From: Verrucomicrobiota bacterium
Lineage (GTDB): Bacteria > Verrucomicrobiota > Verrucomicrobiia > Chthoniobacterales > UBA10450
Length of the DNA stretch: 36,949 nt
Direction of reading: 5' to 3'
NCBI GenBank assembly: GCA_003219215.1
Contig: QHPY01000172.1
Location: 1 to 36,949, forward strand
Both the position numbers and the translations under genes were made by a program. This document shows, in pieces, positions 1 to 7,260 of this stretch (within the stretch, counting starts at the first letter, position 1; every line of letters starts with the position of its first letter). The notes under the pieces were generated by a model. That model made no database searches. It was not told the DNA's origin and saw nothing but the letters and a program-made list of their open reading frames with translations.

Positions 1-940
1 GACCATTCGGATTAACGTTAGCGTAGTTATAGAAAGCGCGCACAAACGCGATCCGGTCGTTGGTATAGGGTGCCCTCCAGTCTCTCGGCTCAGCAGGCCG
101 AAGCACATCGTAGTCGTAACCAAGCAGTTGCTGACGGCGCACAATGTCCTCCATCGGGACGCGCGCGGCGTTTCGCAGCATGTCGTAAAGCACCATGAAG
201 GTGGTCGTCCGTCCGCGGCCCGCTTCACAGTGAAAATGCGCCCACCCATTCTCCGGAAGCGCGCGCACCGCGAGAATAAATCCATCGACTTCATTATCAA
301 GAGGCCGGCAATGATCCGTTACAGTGACCCGCACATAAGCCGTCTGATTGGGCTTAACAAACTCACGTTCCGTGCTCGCAGGCCCGACGATCACATTCTG
401 CGGCATACTCGGAGTAGCACCGGGTTTTTTAACGGCAGCGCCCGGCCTAACAACGATTTTACTCCCAAGCTTGAGCGATTCTACCCGTGCCCTCTCATCT
501 GCCTCGATTGCGCCTTGACTGCGCCCGACATTCGCCCAGTCGCGTGTAGCAAACCAGCTAATAGGCAATCCGTTGACAAATATGTGCGTCTCCTGCCGCA
601 AATCGAAGACGGTCACTGGGCCGCGCGTACGCGCCAGCAAAAGCTTGAGACCATCAGCCGTAAACTCTCCGCTTCCAGAAGCATGAAGATCGGCCAAGCC
701 GGTCTCTGCAGGAATTTGGCCCTTGTCCGTCTTAAGCCGATCGTCAGTTGTGCGGAAGTTTCGCGGCAAACTCTTCTCCAGTTTTGGATCAACGTCCCAA
801 ATCAACACCGGAGAGTCCGCATCAGCAGGCCTGACCGGCGGATTTTTCTGCACGAGCGTGGCCGAGAACAGCGCTGCGGGAACTAGAAGTAACGCCAAAC
901 AAACCCGTCGACTGCCAAATGGAGAGATAACAAAATTCAT
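1..940 (-). CDS. PTP-like phytase (cysteine phosphatase), copy 1, 3' end outside window
   Basis: Identical over its visible length to the complete gene at 1276-2259; the last 14 or so codons lie beyond the left edge. It encodes the same signal peptide and the same HCEAGRGRT active-site loop. The product should remove phosphates from inositol phosphates or related phosphoesters outside the cytoplasm. The start is taken as the ATG at 940. A TTG at 970 is in frame, but the ATG fits the signal peptide better. Whether this copy is intact cannot be judged, because its C-terminus is off the window. Confidence 0.85.
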   Translation of the reverse strand, partial: MNFVISPFGSRRVCLALLLVPAALFSATLVQKNPPVRPADADSPVLIWDVDPKLEKSLPRNFRTTDDRLKTDKGQIPAETGLADLHASGSGEFTADGLKLLLARTRGPVTVFDLRQETHIFVNGLPISWFATRDWANVGRSQGAIEADERARVESLKLGSKIVVRPGAAVKKPGATPSMPQNVIVGPASTEREFVKPNQTAYVRVTVTDHCRPLDNEVDGFILAVRALPENGWAHFHCEAGRGRTTTFMVLYDMLRNAARVPMEDIVRRQQLLGYDYDVLRPAEPRDWRAPYTNDRIAFVRAFYNYANVNPNG

Positions 941-1275
941 GATACGAGCGCGATAATTGGAGTCAGACAATGCTTAGGAGCAAGAGATTTCCGACAATTG
1001 GCATTGCGAACTCGCAATTCGCGCACAGGACGCCAGAAAGGCAGCGGCAGGAAGATGTTTGGGTGAATAGCGGCGAGGACAGGGTTCAACTCCCCTCGCC
1101 AGTACTTCCAAAAGCTTTCGGGGCTGTCACGCGTCGGAGCAGCACGTAGGCGGACTTTGCTTTGCAAGATTTCTGCCTGCCTCAAAGACTACGGCTTGGC
1201 AGGCCAGTTTTTTCTGGCTCAGGCTCGCCATGTAGAAGCCGCGTTTGGCTAATCCAGAATCTGCAAGCTAGGACA
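941..1275. other. Gap between the two phytase genes
   Basis: The first part (941-1103) is the upstream region of phytase copy 1. It holds two inverted repeats at 1003-1018 and about 1071-1102. The rest (1104-1275) is single-copy sequence in this window. It includes a small inverted repeat near 1172-1205 built on GCCTGCC and GGCAGGC. I see no convincing gene. A short open frame on the - strand across 937-1185 has no recognisable domain and mostly overlaps repeat sequence. Confidence 0.6.
1003..1018. repeat. 16-nt palindrome upstream of phytase copy 1
   Basis: ATTGCGA and TCGCAAT form a 7-bp inverted repeat around a 2-nt centre. It lies 63 bp upstream of the phytase ATG (- strand) and recurs at 2322-2337 in copy 2. 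It could be an operator for a dimeric regulator or a small hairpin in the leader. The function is not known. Confidence 0.5.
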
Positions 1276-2259
1276 TCAGTTTGCAGTCGAGTTTAGCCAT
1301 TCGCTCCAGAGCTGCGGCCGACCATTCGGATTAACGTTAGCGTAGTTATAGAAAGCGCGCACAAACGCGATCCGGTCGTTGGTATAGGGTGCCCTCCAGT
1401 CTCTCGGCTCAGCAGGCCGAAGCACATCGTAGTCGTAACCAAGCAGTTGCTGACGGCGCACAATGTCCTCCATCGGGACGCGCGCGGCGTTTCGCAGCAT
1501 GTCGTAAAGCACCATGAAGGTGGTCGTCCGTCCGCGGCCCGCTTCACAGTGAAAATGCGCCCACCCATTCTCCGGAAGCGCGCGCACCGCGAGAATAAAT
1601 CCATCGACTTCATTATCAAGAGGCCGGCAATGATCCGTTACAGTGACCCGCACATAAGCCGTCTGATTGGGCTTAACAAACTCACGTTCCGTGCTCGCAG
1701 GCCCGACGATCACATTCTGCGGCATACTCGGAGTAGCACCGGGTTTTTTAACGGCAGCGCCCGGCCTAACAACGATTTTACTCCCAAGCTTGAGCGATTC
1801 TACCCGTGCCCTCTCATCTGCCTCGATTGCGCCTTGACTGCGCCCGACATTCGCCCAGTCGCGTGTAGCAAACCAGCTAATAGGCAATCCGTTGACAAAT
1901 ATGTGCGTCTCCTGCCGCAAATCGAAGACGGTCACTGGGCCGCGCGTACGCGCCAGCAAAAGCTTGAGACCATCAGCCGTAAACTCTCCGCTTCCAGAAG
2001 CATGAAGATCGGCCAAGCCGGTCTCTGCAGGAATTTGGCCCTTGTCCGTCTTAAGCCGATCGTCAGTTGTGCGGAAGTTTCGCGGCAAACTCTTCTCCAG
2101 TTTTGGATCAACGTCCCAAATCAACACCGGAGAGTCCGCATCAGCAGGCCTGACCGGCGGATTTTTCTGCACGAGCGTGGCCGAGAACAGCGCTGCGGGA
2201 ACTAGAAGTAACGCCAAACAAACCCGTCGACTGCCAAATGGAGAGATAACAAAATTCAT
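1276..2259 (-). CDS. Secreted PTP-like phytase (myo-inositol phosphate phosphatase family)
   Basis: Cysteine phosphatase of the protein-tyrosine-phosphatase-like phytase family (the Selenomonas ruminantium PhyA type), 327 aa. The P-loop HCEAGRGRT holds the nucleophile Cys238 and Arg244. A TDH motif places the general acid at Asp209, 29 residues before the cysteine, the same spacing as Asp223/Cys252 in the Selenomonas enzyme. The C-terminal WSEWL resembles the WSVWL end of that protein. An N-terminal signal peptide (basic residues, then a hydrophobic stretch at about 13-30) predicts export. The likely substrate is phytate or lower inositol phosphates; other phosphoesters are possible. I chose the ATG at 2259; an upstream in-frame TTG at 2289 would add 10 residues before the signal peptide. 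It is duplicated in tandem with the copy at 1-940. Confidence 0.88.
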   Translation of the reverse strand: MNFVISPFGSRRVCLALLLVPAALFSATLVQKNPPVRPADADSPVLIWDVDPKLEKSLPRNFRTTDDRLKTDKGQIPAETGLADLHASGSGEFTADGLKLLLARTRGPVTVFDLRQETHIFVNGLPISWFATRDWANVGRSQGAIEADERARVESLKLGSKIVVRPGAAVKKPGATPSMPQNVIVGPASTEREFVKPNQTAYVRVTVTDHCRPLDNEVDGFILAVRALPENGWAHFHCEAGRGRTTTFMVLYDMLRNAARVPMEDIVRRQQLLGYDYDVLRPAEPRDWRAPYTNDRIAFVRAFYNYANVNPNGRPQLWSEWLNSTAN

Positions 2260-2422
2260 GATACGAGCGCGATAATTGGAGTCAGACAATGCTTAGGAGC
2301 AAGAGATTTCCGACAATTGGCATTGCGAACTCGCAATTCGCGCACAGGACGCCAGAAAGGCAGCGGCAGGAAGATGTTTGGGTGAATAGCGGCGAGGACA
2401 GGGTTCAACTCCCCTCGCCAGT
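1320..2422. repeat. Direct repeat copy 2 (1103 bp)
   Basis: Second copy of the repeat at 1-1103. Identity ends at 2422. The next 27 bases (2423-2449) still resemble the sequence after copy 1 (1106-1131), with about 19 matching positions when a one-base gap is allowed. This suggests an older homology lies under the perfect block. The complete phytase gene belongs to this copy but extends 44 bp to the left of the repeat boundary. Confidence 0.95.
2322..2337. repeat. 16-nt palindrome upstream of phytase copy 2
   Basis: Same inverted repeat as at 1003-1018 (ATTGCGA, 2-nt centre, TCGCAAT), 63 bp upstream of the ATG of the complete phytase gene. It is a candidate operator or leader hairpin. Confidence 0.5.
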
Positions 2423-2576
2423 TTCGAAAAACGTTCGGAAACTGCCACGTAGCGGGCTTATGTGTCTGCCGGCCACGGCACGCCCCAGGACAACGGACCA
2501 GGCAGGCACACCGGCTGCCCGAACACTCCGAAATTCAGTGCGTGTGCAATTTTCTTGCAGCGGTGGAAAATAAGAC

Positions 2577-2606
2577 TTCACATCCGAGTGTAAGACGTGC
2601 TATAAA
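2577..2606 (+). promoter_or_regulatory. Candidate sigma-70 type promoter for the lipoprotein gene
   Basis: TTCACA (2577-2582) matches TTGACA at 5 of 6 positions. TATAAA (2601-2606) matches TATAAT at 5 of 6. The spacing is 18 bp, and the pair lies 38 bp upstream of the ATG at 2644. Consensus matching only. Confidence 0.45.
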
Positions 2607-2643
2607 ATCTATAAACCTAATAACCGCAGCCACTCCCGCGTTC

Positions 2644-3093
2644 ATGAATTATCGCGCCCTCGTTAAAGTATTTTATCACTCCGCCATCTTGCTCGCCTGT
2701 ATCACCCTCAGTTGCCGCCCCCAGCAAGCTGTCATTCTTTCCCCGGGCGAGAGTGACCTCGTCATTTTAAACGGCTGCGTTATCTCAGCCTGCAATTATT
2801 TGGCAGTTGTTAAGACCCAGCATGCTCTGGACGAGAGTTTTTGGGCAAAAATTCTTCTCGTGCGTTACACCGATCATCCCGCCGGCCACGCCTACTGCGT
2901 GTGGGAAACCGACGGCGCCATCTACGGCTACGACCGTAATGCCGGCTCGTTTCCCATCCCGGTTTACACTCGAGACGCTCGCTCCATCGCCATTGTTCTG
3001 GCGCAGGAATTGGGCAAAGTCCTGAACGAGCCGCTTTCAGTCGACCGCGCCGAGTTCGTTGAATCGCAGCAGACAGAAGTTTACAAATTCTAG
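2644..3093 (+). CDS. Putative lipoprotein, possible papain-like fold, unknown function
   Basis: 149 aa starting at the ATG at 2644, chosen because a signal sequence follows directly. Two cysteines sit at its end: LLAC at residue 19 fits a lipobox, and a second at residue 24 (TLSC) fits less well, so this is probably an outer- or inner-membrane lipoprotein. The mature part has a cysteine-rich segment GCVISACNYL, then GHAYCVWE and YGYDRN. A Cys, then a Gly-His, then a later Asp is the order seen in papain-like folds (C39 peptidases, transglutaminase-like proteins), but I cannot assign a family. It converges with msrA, with 29 bp between the stops. Confidence 0.6.
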   Translation: MNYRALVKVFYHSAILLACITLSCRPQQAVILSPGESDLVILNGCVISACNYLAVVKTQHALDESFWAKILLVRYTDHPAGHAYCVWETDGAIYGYDRNAGSFPIPVYTRDARSIAIVLAQELGKVLNEPLSVDRAEFVESQQTEVYKF

Positions 3094-3122
3094 GACGGAG
3101 CAACCGACAGGCACGGGCACTA

Positions 3123-3728
3123 CTACGGCTTGTCGCCCCAGTTTTTCTTCTGGAACGACACTCGTCCGGAGCCATGTTCGAAGGCCTCGAAGTGTTCCGG
3201 GTTCTGTTGATAGTATTTTTGGTGATACTCCTCTGCCGGATAAAATTTCATCGCCGGCAAAATCTCGGTCACAATCGGTTTTTTGAACTTGCCGGAGTGC
3301 GCCAGTTTCTCCTTCGACGTTTCCGCGACCTTTTTTTCCTCGTCGCTGCCATAAAAAATCGCGGCGCGATAACTCGGACCGACGTCGGTGAATTGGCCGT
3401 CGGACTGCGTCGGATCGATTTGCTTCCAGTAGATGTCGAGCAACTGCTCGTATGAAATTTTGCCCGGATCGTAGGTGATCTGGATCGACTCTCGATAGTT
3501 TGTCTTCTCCGAGCCGACAAGTGCATACGTCGGATTGGGTTCTGTTCCGCCGCAGTAGCCTACTGTTGTCTTAAGCACTCCCGGCGCTTTGTCGAAGGCC
3601 GGCTGGATGCACCAGAAACAACCACCAGCAAAAACCGTGGTTTTCGTCGTTGCCGGCGGTGAATTTTGCGCCTCCGCCGCAGCAGCCAGACACAACAGTA
3701 AGAGATAAGCGAAACGGAAGAGCCTCAT
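3123..3728 (-). CDS. msrA: Peptide methionine sulfoxide reductase MsrA, exported
   Basis: Reduces methionine-S-sulfoxide in oxidised proteins. The protein is 201 aa with an N-terminal signal peptide (residues about 1-20), so it should act outside the cytoplasm. The catalytic motif GGCFWC gives nucleophile Cys37 with Cys40 as a possible resolving cysteine. The family residues NPTY, the Glu in NYRES, and the Asp and Tyr in FTDVGPSYRAAIFY are present. Two common residues differ: the Glu usually two after the CFWx motif is Gln here (CIQPAF), and the His of the usual GHxE is Tyr. The start at 3728 was chosen because it begins directly at the signal peptide; the frame stays open upstream to 3986 without family similarity. 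No MsrB domain is fused. Confidence 0.92.
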   Translation of the reverse strand: MRLFRFAYLLLLCLAAAAEAQNSPPATTKTTVFAGGCFWCIQPAFDKAPGVLKTTVGYCGGTEPNPTYALVGSEKTNYRESIQITYDPGKISYEQLLDIYWKQIDPTQSDGQFTDVGPSYRAAIFYGSDEEKKVAETSKEKLAHSGKFKKPIVTEILPAMKFYPAEEYHQKYYQQNPEHFEAFEHGSGRVSFQKKNWGDKP

Positions 3729-3840
3729 ATTGTCGATCTTAGACAGCTCTGGCGCGTCGCCGTTGCGAATAAATTCCAGCCACCTTTTGGCTTGCCAGCG
3801 TTTGGTCACGCTGCCATAAGCGTAACGTCTCGAAACCAGC

Positions 3841-3846
3841 AGGAGG
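3841..3846 (+). promoter_or_regulatory. Strong Shine-Dalgarno site that fixes the start at 3852
   Basis: AGGAGG, five bases before the ATG. Most genes in this window lack so clear a site, so it supports starting at 3852 rather than at an earlier in-frame ATG (3792). Confidence 0.8.
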
Positions 3847-3851
3847 TCACT

Positions 3852-4220
3852 ATGGCTAAAACATTTGGAATGCTTTTTGGTATCATCTTCTTGGCGATTG
3901 GAATCCTCGGGTTCGTTCCCGGAATCACCACTAATGATATGCTTCTTGGCATTTTCATGGTGAACAAGGCTCACAGCATTGTGCACATCGCTTCGGGCGC
4001 AATTTTCCTCATCGCTTCAATGTCGGGGGCAGGAGCTGCCCGCTTGTGGTTCCAGATCTTCGGTCTTGTTTACGCGGTCGTGGCCGTCATGGGCTTCGTC
4101 GTCGGCGACGGGATGATCTTCAATCTCATCGCGAACAATCAGAACGACACCTGGCTGCACGTCGCGCTCGCCGTAGTCATGCTCGCGATTGGTTTCGGCA
4201 CGCCAAAACAAGCCGCCTAA
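3852..4220 (+). CDS. Small membrane protein, DUF4383-like
   Basis: 122 aa with four predicted membrane segments (about 5-25, 36-57, 65-87 and 97-115). It starts at ATG 3852 behind a perfect AGGAGG at 3841-3846, five bases upstream, the strongest ribosome binding site seen in this window. The order FGMLFGIIFLAIGILGFVPG, then a histidine-containing second helix (HSIVHIASG), matches the DUF4383 type of four-helix inner-membrane proteins. Function unknown. It is transcribed away from msrA and not closely coupled to trmB downstream (67 bp gap). Confidence 0.75.
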   Translation: MAKTFGMLFGIIFLAIGILGFVPGITTNDMLLGIFMVNKAHSIVHIASGAIFLIASMSGAGAARLWFQIFGLVYAVVAVMGFVVGDGMIFNLIANNQNDTWLHVALAVVMLAIGFGTPKQAA

Positions 4221-4287
4221 CTTGTCCGCGATCCAGCTTTAGCCGTTGCGAGGTTGAATCGCTTCGCAACCGCTCCATTTTTCTTCT

Positions 4288-4881
4288 GTGATCGAACTGA
4301 TCCCGGAGACATACGTCGCGCCTCTCGACCTGGTTGCGATCTTTGGGCGCGTCGCACCGCTGCGTGTCGATCTGGGCTGCGGCGACGGTTCGTTCTTAAG
4401 GGAACTGGCGCAACGTTATCCCGGCCAAAACTTTCTCGGGATGGAGCGTTTGGTCGGGCGCGTAGCCAAGGCATGCCATAAAGCGGCCGCACCGGAAAAT
4501 GTCCGGGTTGTAAACGTCGAAAGCTCGTATGCTGTTCGCTATCTCCTGCCGGAAGCATCGGTCGAAACATTTTATTTGTTGTTCCCCGATCCCTGGCCAA
4601 AACGGCGCCACCGTCGCCGGCGAATCGTTAGAGCGGATTTTCTCGATGCAATTCATCGCGCGCTTACGGACGACGGCTTTTTCCGAATCGCTACCGATCA
4701 ATTGGATTATTTTGAACAGATTTGTGGTATTGCCCGGAATCATTCCGGTTTCGCGATTGTCGATGTAAATGCCAGTCCAGCTCGGACCGACCTTCCGTTA
4801 ACGAAATTCGAGCGGCGATTTCGTGAGCTGGGCGCGCCGATTTACCGATTGGCGCTGCGAAAAATCTCGCCCGTGAGATAG
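4288..4881 (+). CDS. trmB: tRNA (guanine-N7-)-methyltransferase
   Basis: Forms m7G46 in the tRNA variable loop using S-adenosylmethionine. 197 aa, slightly short for the family. The SAM-binding motif DLGCGDGSF is near residue 28. The family signature FPDPWPKRRHRRRR follows at about residue 98, then TDQ and a C-terminal TKFERRF, equivalent to the usual TxFE substrate-binding motif. It starts at a GTG (4288); no better start lies nearby. The last 40 bp overlap the 3' end of comEC on the other strand. Confidence 0.92.
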   Translation: MIELIPETYVAPLDLVAIFGRVAPLRVDLGCGDGSFLRELAQRYPGQNFLGMERLVGRVAKACHKAAAPENVRVVNVESSYAVRYLLPEASVETFYLLFPDPWPKRRHRRRRIVRADFLDAIHRALTDDGFFRIATDQLDYFEQICGIARNHSGFAIVDVNASPARTDLPLTKFERRFRELGAPIYRLALRKISPVR

Positions 4882-7130
4882 GCGCGTGCCTGCCACTCGC
4901 GCTCGCCGAACTCCAGCTCCACCGCGCCGGTCTCATCCTGGCGAAACAATTTTATATCACGCGCTCGAACCTGCTCCGCCCATTCATCTGAGATTCGCTC
5001 CTGCTGGGGGAAATCCCGCGACGTCGCCACGATCAATCGCGGCCGGACTGCGTCGAGAAAAACGTCCGAGCCGGAATTTCCCGAATGATGCTGGCCTTTG
5101 ACCAAAACATCGCTGCGCAAATCAGACCGCGATGCGAGCAATGATTTTTCAGTCGCGTAACCGCTATCGGACACAAACAAAATCTTCGTCCTTTTGATAG
5201 AGAGCTGAACTACGAACGCCTGATCGTCGGCGGTGGCTGCAGTGAAGTCCGCTGGTGGAAACAAAATTCGCCCGCTCACGTCGGAAGAAATGGGAAAATT
5301 CTCACCCGCTTTTAAAGTCAGGAGATTCAACCGATGAGTTGGAAAAATTTCGCGAATCCGCCGGTGAACGGTTGAACGATCAGTCGCCGAATTGTCGATC
5401 AAAACATGCGGAACAAAGTCGCGCAAAAGATTCTCCGTGCCTCCAAGGTGGAGCGAATCACCGTGGGTCAGCAACAGTCCGGTGATTCGATTGATTCCCG
5501 CCCCGTGCAAGTATGACCGAAGGACTCGTTCGTAATCGCGGCCGCTGCCGCAATCCAAAAGCCAATCAGCTCGCGAAGCCCGAACGTGGACGGCGGCACC
5601 CGCGCCGACATCCAGCACCGTGATCTTCGCGGGTAGTTTTTTCGGCCAACCAGGTTCGGCGACGTAGTAATGACTTCCAGGAACCTGCGCGAACCATTGA
5701 ATGAATGCGATCACCGCCGTCGCGAGCGTCCAGTTCGCATTGTTGAAAATGAGCGACAATCCGGAAACGATAGGCGCCACCACCAGCGACAGCAGCGCGA
5801 TCGCCAAGATGAAAAATGCGATCGGCACTACGACAAGATTCGCGAAAAGCGAGCTCGGCGTTACCAGATGGAAATACCAGATGATCAATGGCAGCGAGCC
5901 GAGCCACGCCGCCAGCGAAACCGAACCGCCACGGCAAATCCATTCGTAGCCGACTCCGATCATGCGCCGCAAACCACTCACCAGTCGCCGCGGCAGGAAT
6001 GGATCAGGCGCGCCAATCGGTCGAAGCCATCCAGAAAGTGGATCGGCCAATAAAATAATTCCGCCTACGACCGCGAACGACAGTTGAAATCCAGTTGAAA
6101 AAAATTCATTCGTGTTCCAGCAAAGAAGAAAAAACGCCGCCGCGGCCAGACTGTTTAGCGCGAATACTTTTCGCTCGAAGAAAAAGCCACCGAGCAGAAT
6201 CGAGCTCATGACCGCGGCGCGAATGCTGGAGACATGAAGGCCGGTGATGGCAGCATAAAAAAGTAGCAGCGGAATGATGAGCGCGGTCGCCCATTTTCGG
6301 GAAAGCCGCGCCACCATCGCGAGGACCCATAAAAGACGTGCCACAATTCCGACGTGCAAACCGGCGACGGCGAACAAGTGTAACGTGCCCGTTTGCTGGA
6401 ACGGCTCTTCGATGTCTTCCGGCGTTTGATGGCGCAAACCGAGCGCAATGCCGCTCAGGAAATTTTGCACCTGCGGCGAATCATCCAGTCCCCGACAAAT
6501 CGCACTCTGCATCCAGGCGCGTGACTTTTGCGCTGCTTGGAGGATCGGATTGCCCCCGCCTTTGCGAATCGAAACTCCATCTTCCGGATAACGAACAAAC
6601 AAACTTCGCCTCACATCCTGACGGGCGAGATACGAACGCATATCGAACTCACCCGGATTGCGTGGCGGCGCAATTGGCTCGGCAATCCCGAAAAGTTTCA
6701 GCTCATCGCCGAATTCCGGATTACCGCGCCAGCGAACAAGCAACGTCGCATGAGTCGCCCGAGTCTTTCCTTCGAACTCAATCGATTCGAGCTTGAACAA
6801 AAAACTCGCGAATCCGTTCGGCGCCACCTTTGGCTCCGAAGTCACGAAGCCAACCGCGTTCACTACGCGCGGCCGATCGCTGAGATTAACCGCCAGTTGC
6901 AGGCCGGCTGTATCGCCGATCTGAAGATTGTGCAGCAAGAAGAACCCGCACCCAACCAGCAGATATGTCGACCCTAGGTTTGGCCAGCAACAAAGCGGGA
7001 TTGCCAGCAGCGCGAATGCAACCGCAGCGAACCACCAGCGAAACACTGCAATTGGAAAGAAATCTGCAACAACAATTCCCAACGCCGCCATCAGCGCCAG
7101 ACCGACAAATGGTTGCCGCGGGATATTCAT
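4842..7130 (-). CDS. comEC: ComEC/Rec2-family DNA uptake channel with altered metallo-beta-lactamase domain
   Basis: 762 aa. Three parts are visible: an N-terminal membrane and OB-like region (to about 220), the multi-helix Competence domain (about 220-500) with the motif GTLHLFAVAGLHVG, and a C-terminal metallo-beta-lactamase-like domain (from about 510). In natural transformation ComEC carries single-stranded DNA across the inner membrane. The usual HxDxDH motif of the C-terminal domain reads THGDSLHLGG, so the second Asp is Leu. The usual LDVGQGDA reads LDVGAGAAV. QHHSGNSGS keeps the later double His. A metal-dependent nuclease role is therefore doubtful here. It starts at ATG 7130 and diverges from rarA. 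Its 3' end overlaps trmB tail to tail. Confidence 0.9.
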   Translation of the reverse strand: MNIPRQPFVGLALMAALGIVVADFFPIAVFRWWFAAVAFALLAIPLCCWPNLGSTYLLVGCGFFLLHNLQIGDTAGLQLAVNLSDRPRVVNAVGFVTSEPKVAPNGFASFLFKLESIEFEGKTRATHATLLVRWRGNPEFGDELKLFGIAEPIAPPRNPGEFDMRSYLARQDVRRSLFVRYPEDGVSIRKGGGNPILQAAQKSRAWMQSAICRGLDDSPQVQNFLSGIALGLRHQTPEDIEEPFQQTGTLHLFAVAGLHVGIVARLLWVLAMVARLSRKWATALIIPLLLFYAAITGLHVSSIRAAVMSSILLGGFFFERKVFALNSLAAAAFFLLCWNTNEFFSTGFQLSFAVVGGIILLADPLSGWLRPIGAPDPFLPRRLVSGLRRMIGVGYEWICRGGSVSLAAWLGSLPLIIWYFHLVTPSSLFANLVVVPIAFFILAIALLSLVVAPIVSGLSLIFNNANWTLATAVIAFIQWFAQVPGSHYYVAEPGWPKKLPAKITVLDVGAGAAVHVRASRADWLLDCGSGRDYERVLRSYLHGAGINRITGLLLTHGDSLHLGGTENLLRDFVPHVLIDNSATDRSTVHRRIREIFPTHRLNLLTLKAGENFPISSDVSGRILFPPADFTAATADDQAFVVQLSIKRTKILFVSDSGYATEKSLLASRSDLRSDVLVKGQHHSGNSGSDVFLDAVRPRLIVATSRDFPQQERISDEWAEQVRARDIKLFRQDETGAVELEFGEREWQARAYLTGEIFRSANR

Positions 7131-7260
7131 CGCGACGAGAGAACTCGTCGGTTACGTAATACGGCGTTTGCTTCATGAAGTTCCGGTTTTTAGGTAGGGC
7201 GATTGACCCCAATCACCCGACCAAGGTGCATAATCCCCACTCCCGTCGTATTTTTCCTCC

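Larger units (their letters stand above)
1..1103. repeat. Direct repeat copy 1 (1103 bp visible)
   Basis: Bases 1-1103 match 1320-2422 at an offset of 1319, with no difference found in the stretches I compared; the translations in both copies are also identical. The match stops sharply after the triplet agt at 1101-1103. The left end is the window edge, so the true unit may be longer. The unit covers most of a PTP-like phytase gene plus about 160 bp upstream of its start. No transposase or terminal inverted repeat is visible, so this is a segmental duplication or an assembly artefact rather than an insertion sequence. Confidence 0.95.
2260..2643. other. Divergent intergenic region between phytase copy 2 and the lipoprotein gene
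   Basis: Bases 2260-2422 are the repeated upstream region of the phytase. Bases 2423-2643 are single-copy and carry a plausible promoter for the rightward gene (2577-2606). Short open frames here show no domain and I do not call them genes. Confidence 0.6.

Noticed and set aside
128-886. Open frame of 252 codons on the + strand, repeated at 1447-2205
   Set aside because: Lies antisense to the phytase genes, shows no domain, and is identical in both copies only because the DNA is repeated.
1071-1102. tRNA-like T-arm sequence (GGGTTCAACTCC) with a closing stem at the repeat boundary, suggesting a tRNA end or attachment site
   Set aside because: The stem closes on itself within about 30 bases; no D-arm, anticodon arm or full acceptor stem is present, and no integrase is near.
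7203-7234. Possible rarA promoter, TTGACC and CATAAT
   Set aside because: The spacing is 20 bp, too long for a standard sigma-70 promoter, so I did not list it as a feature.
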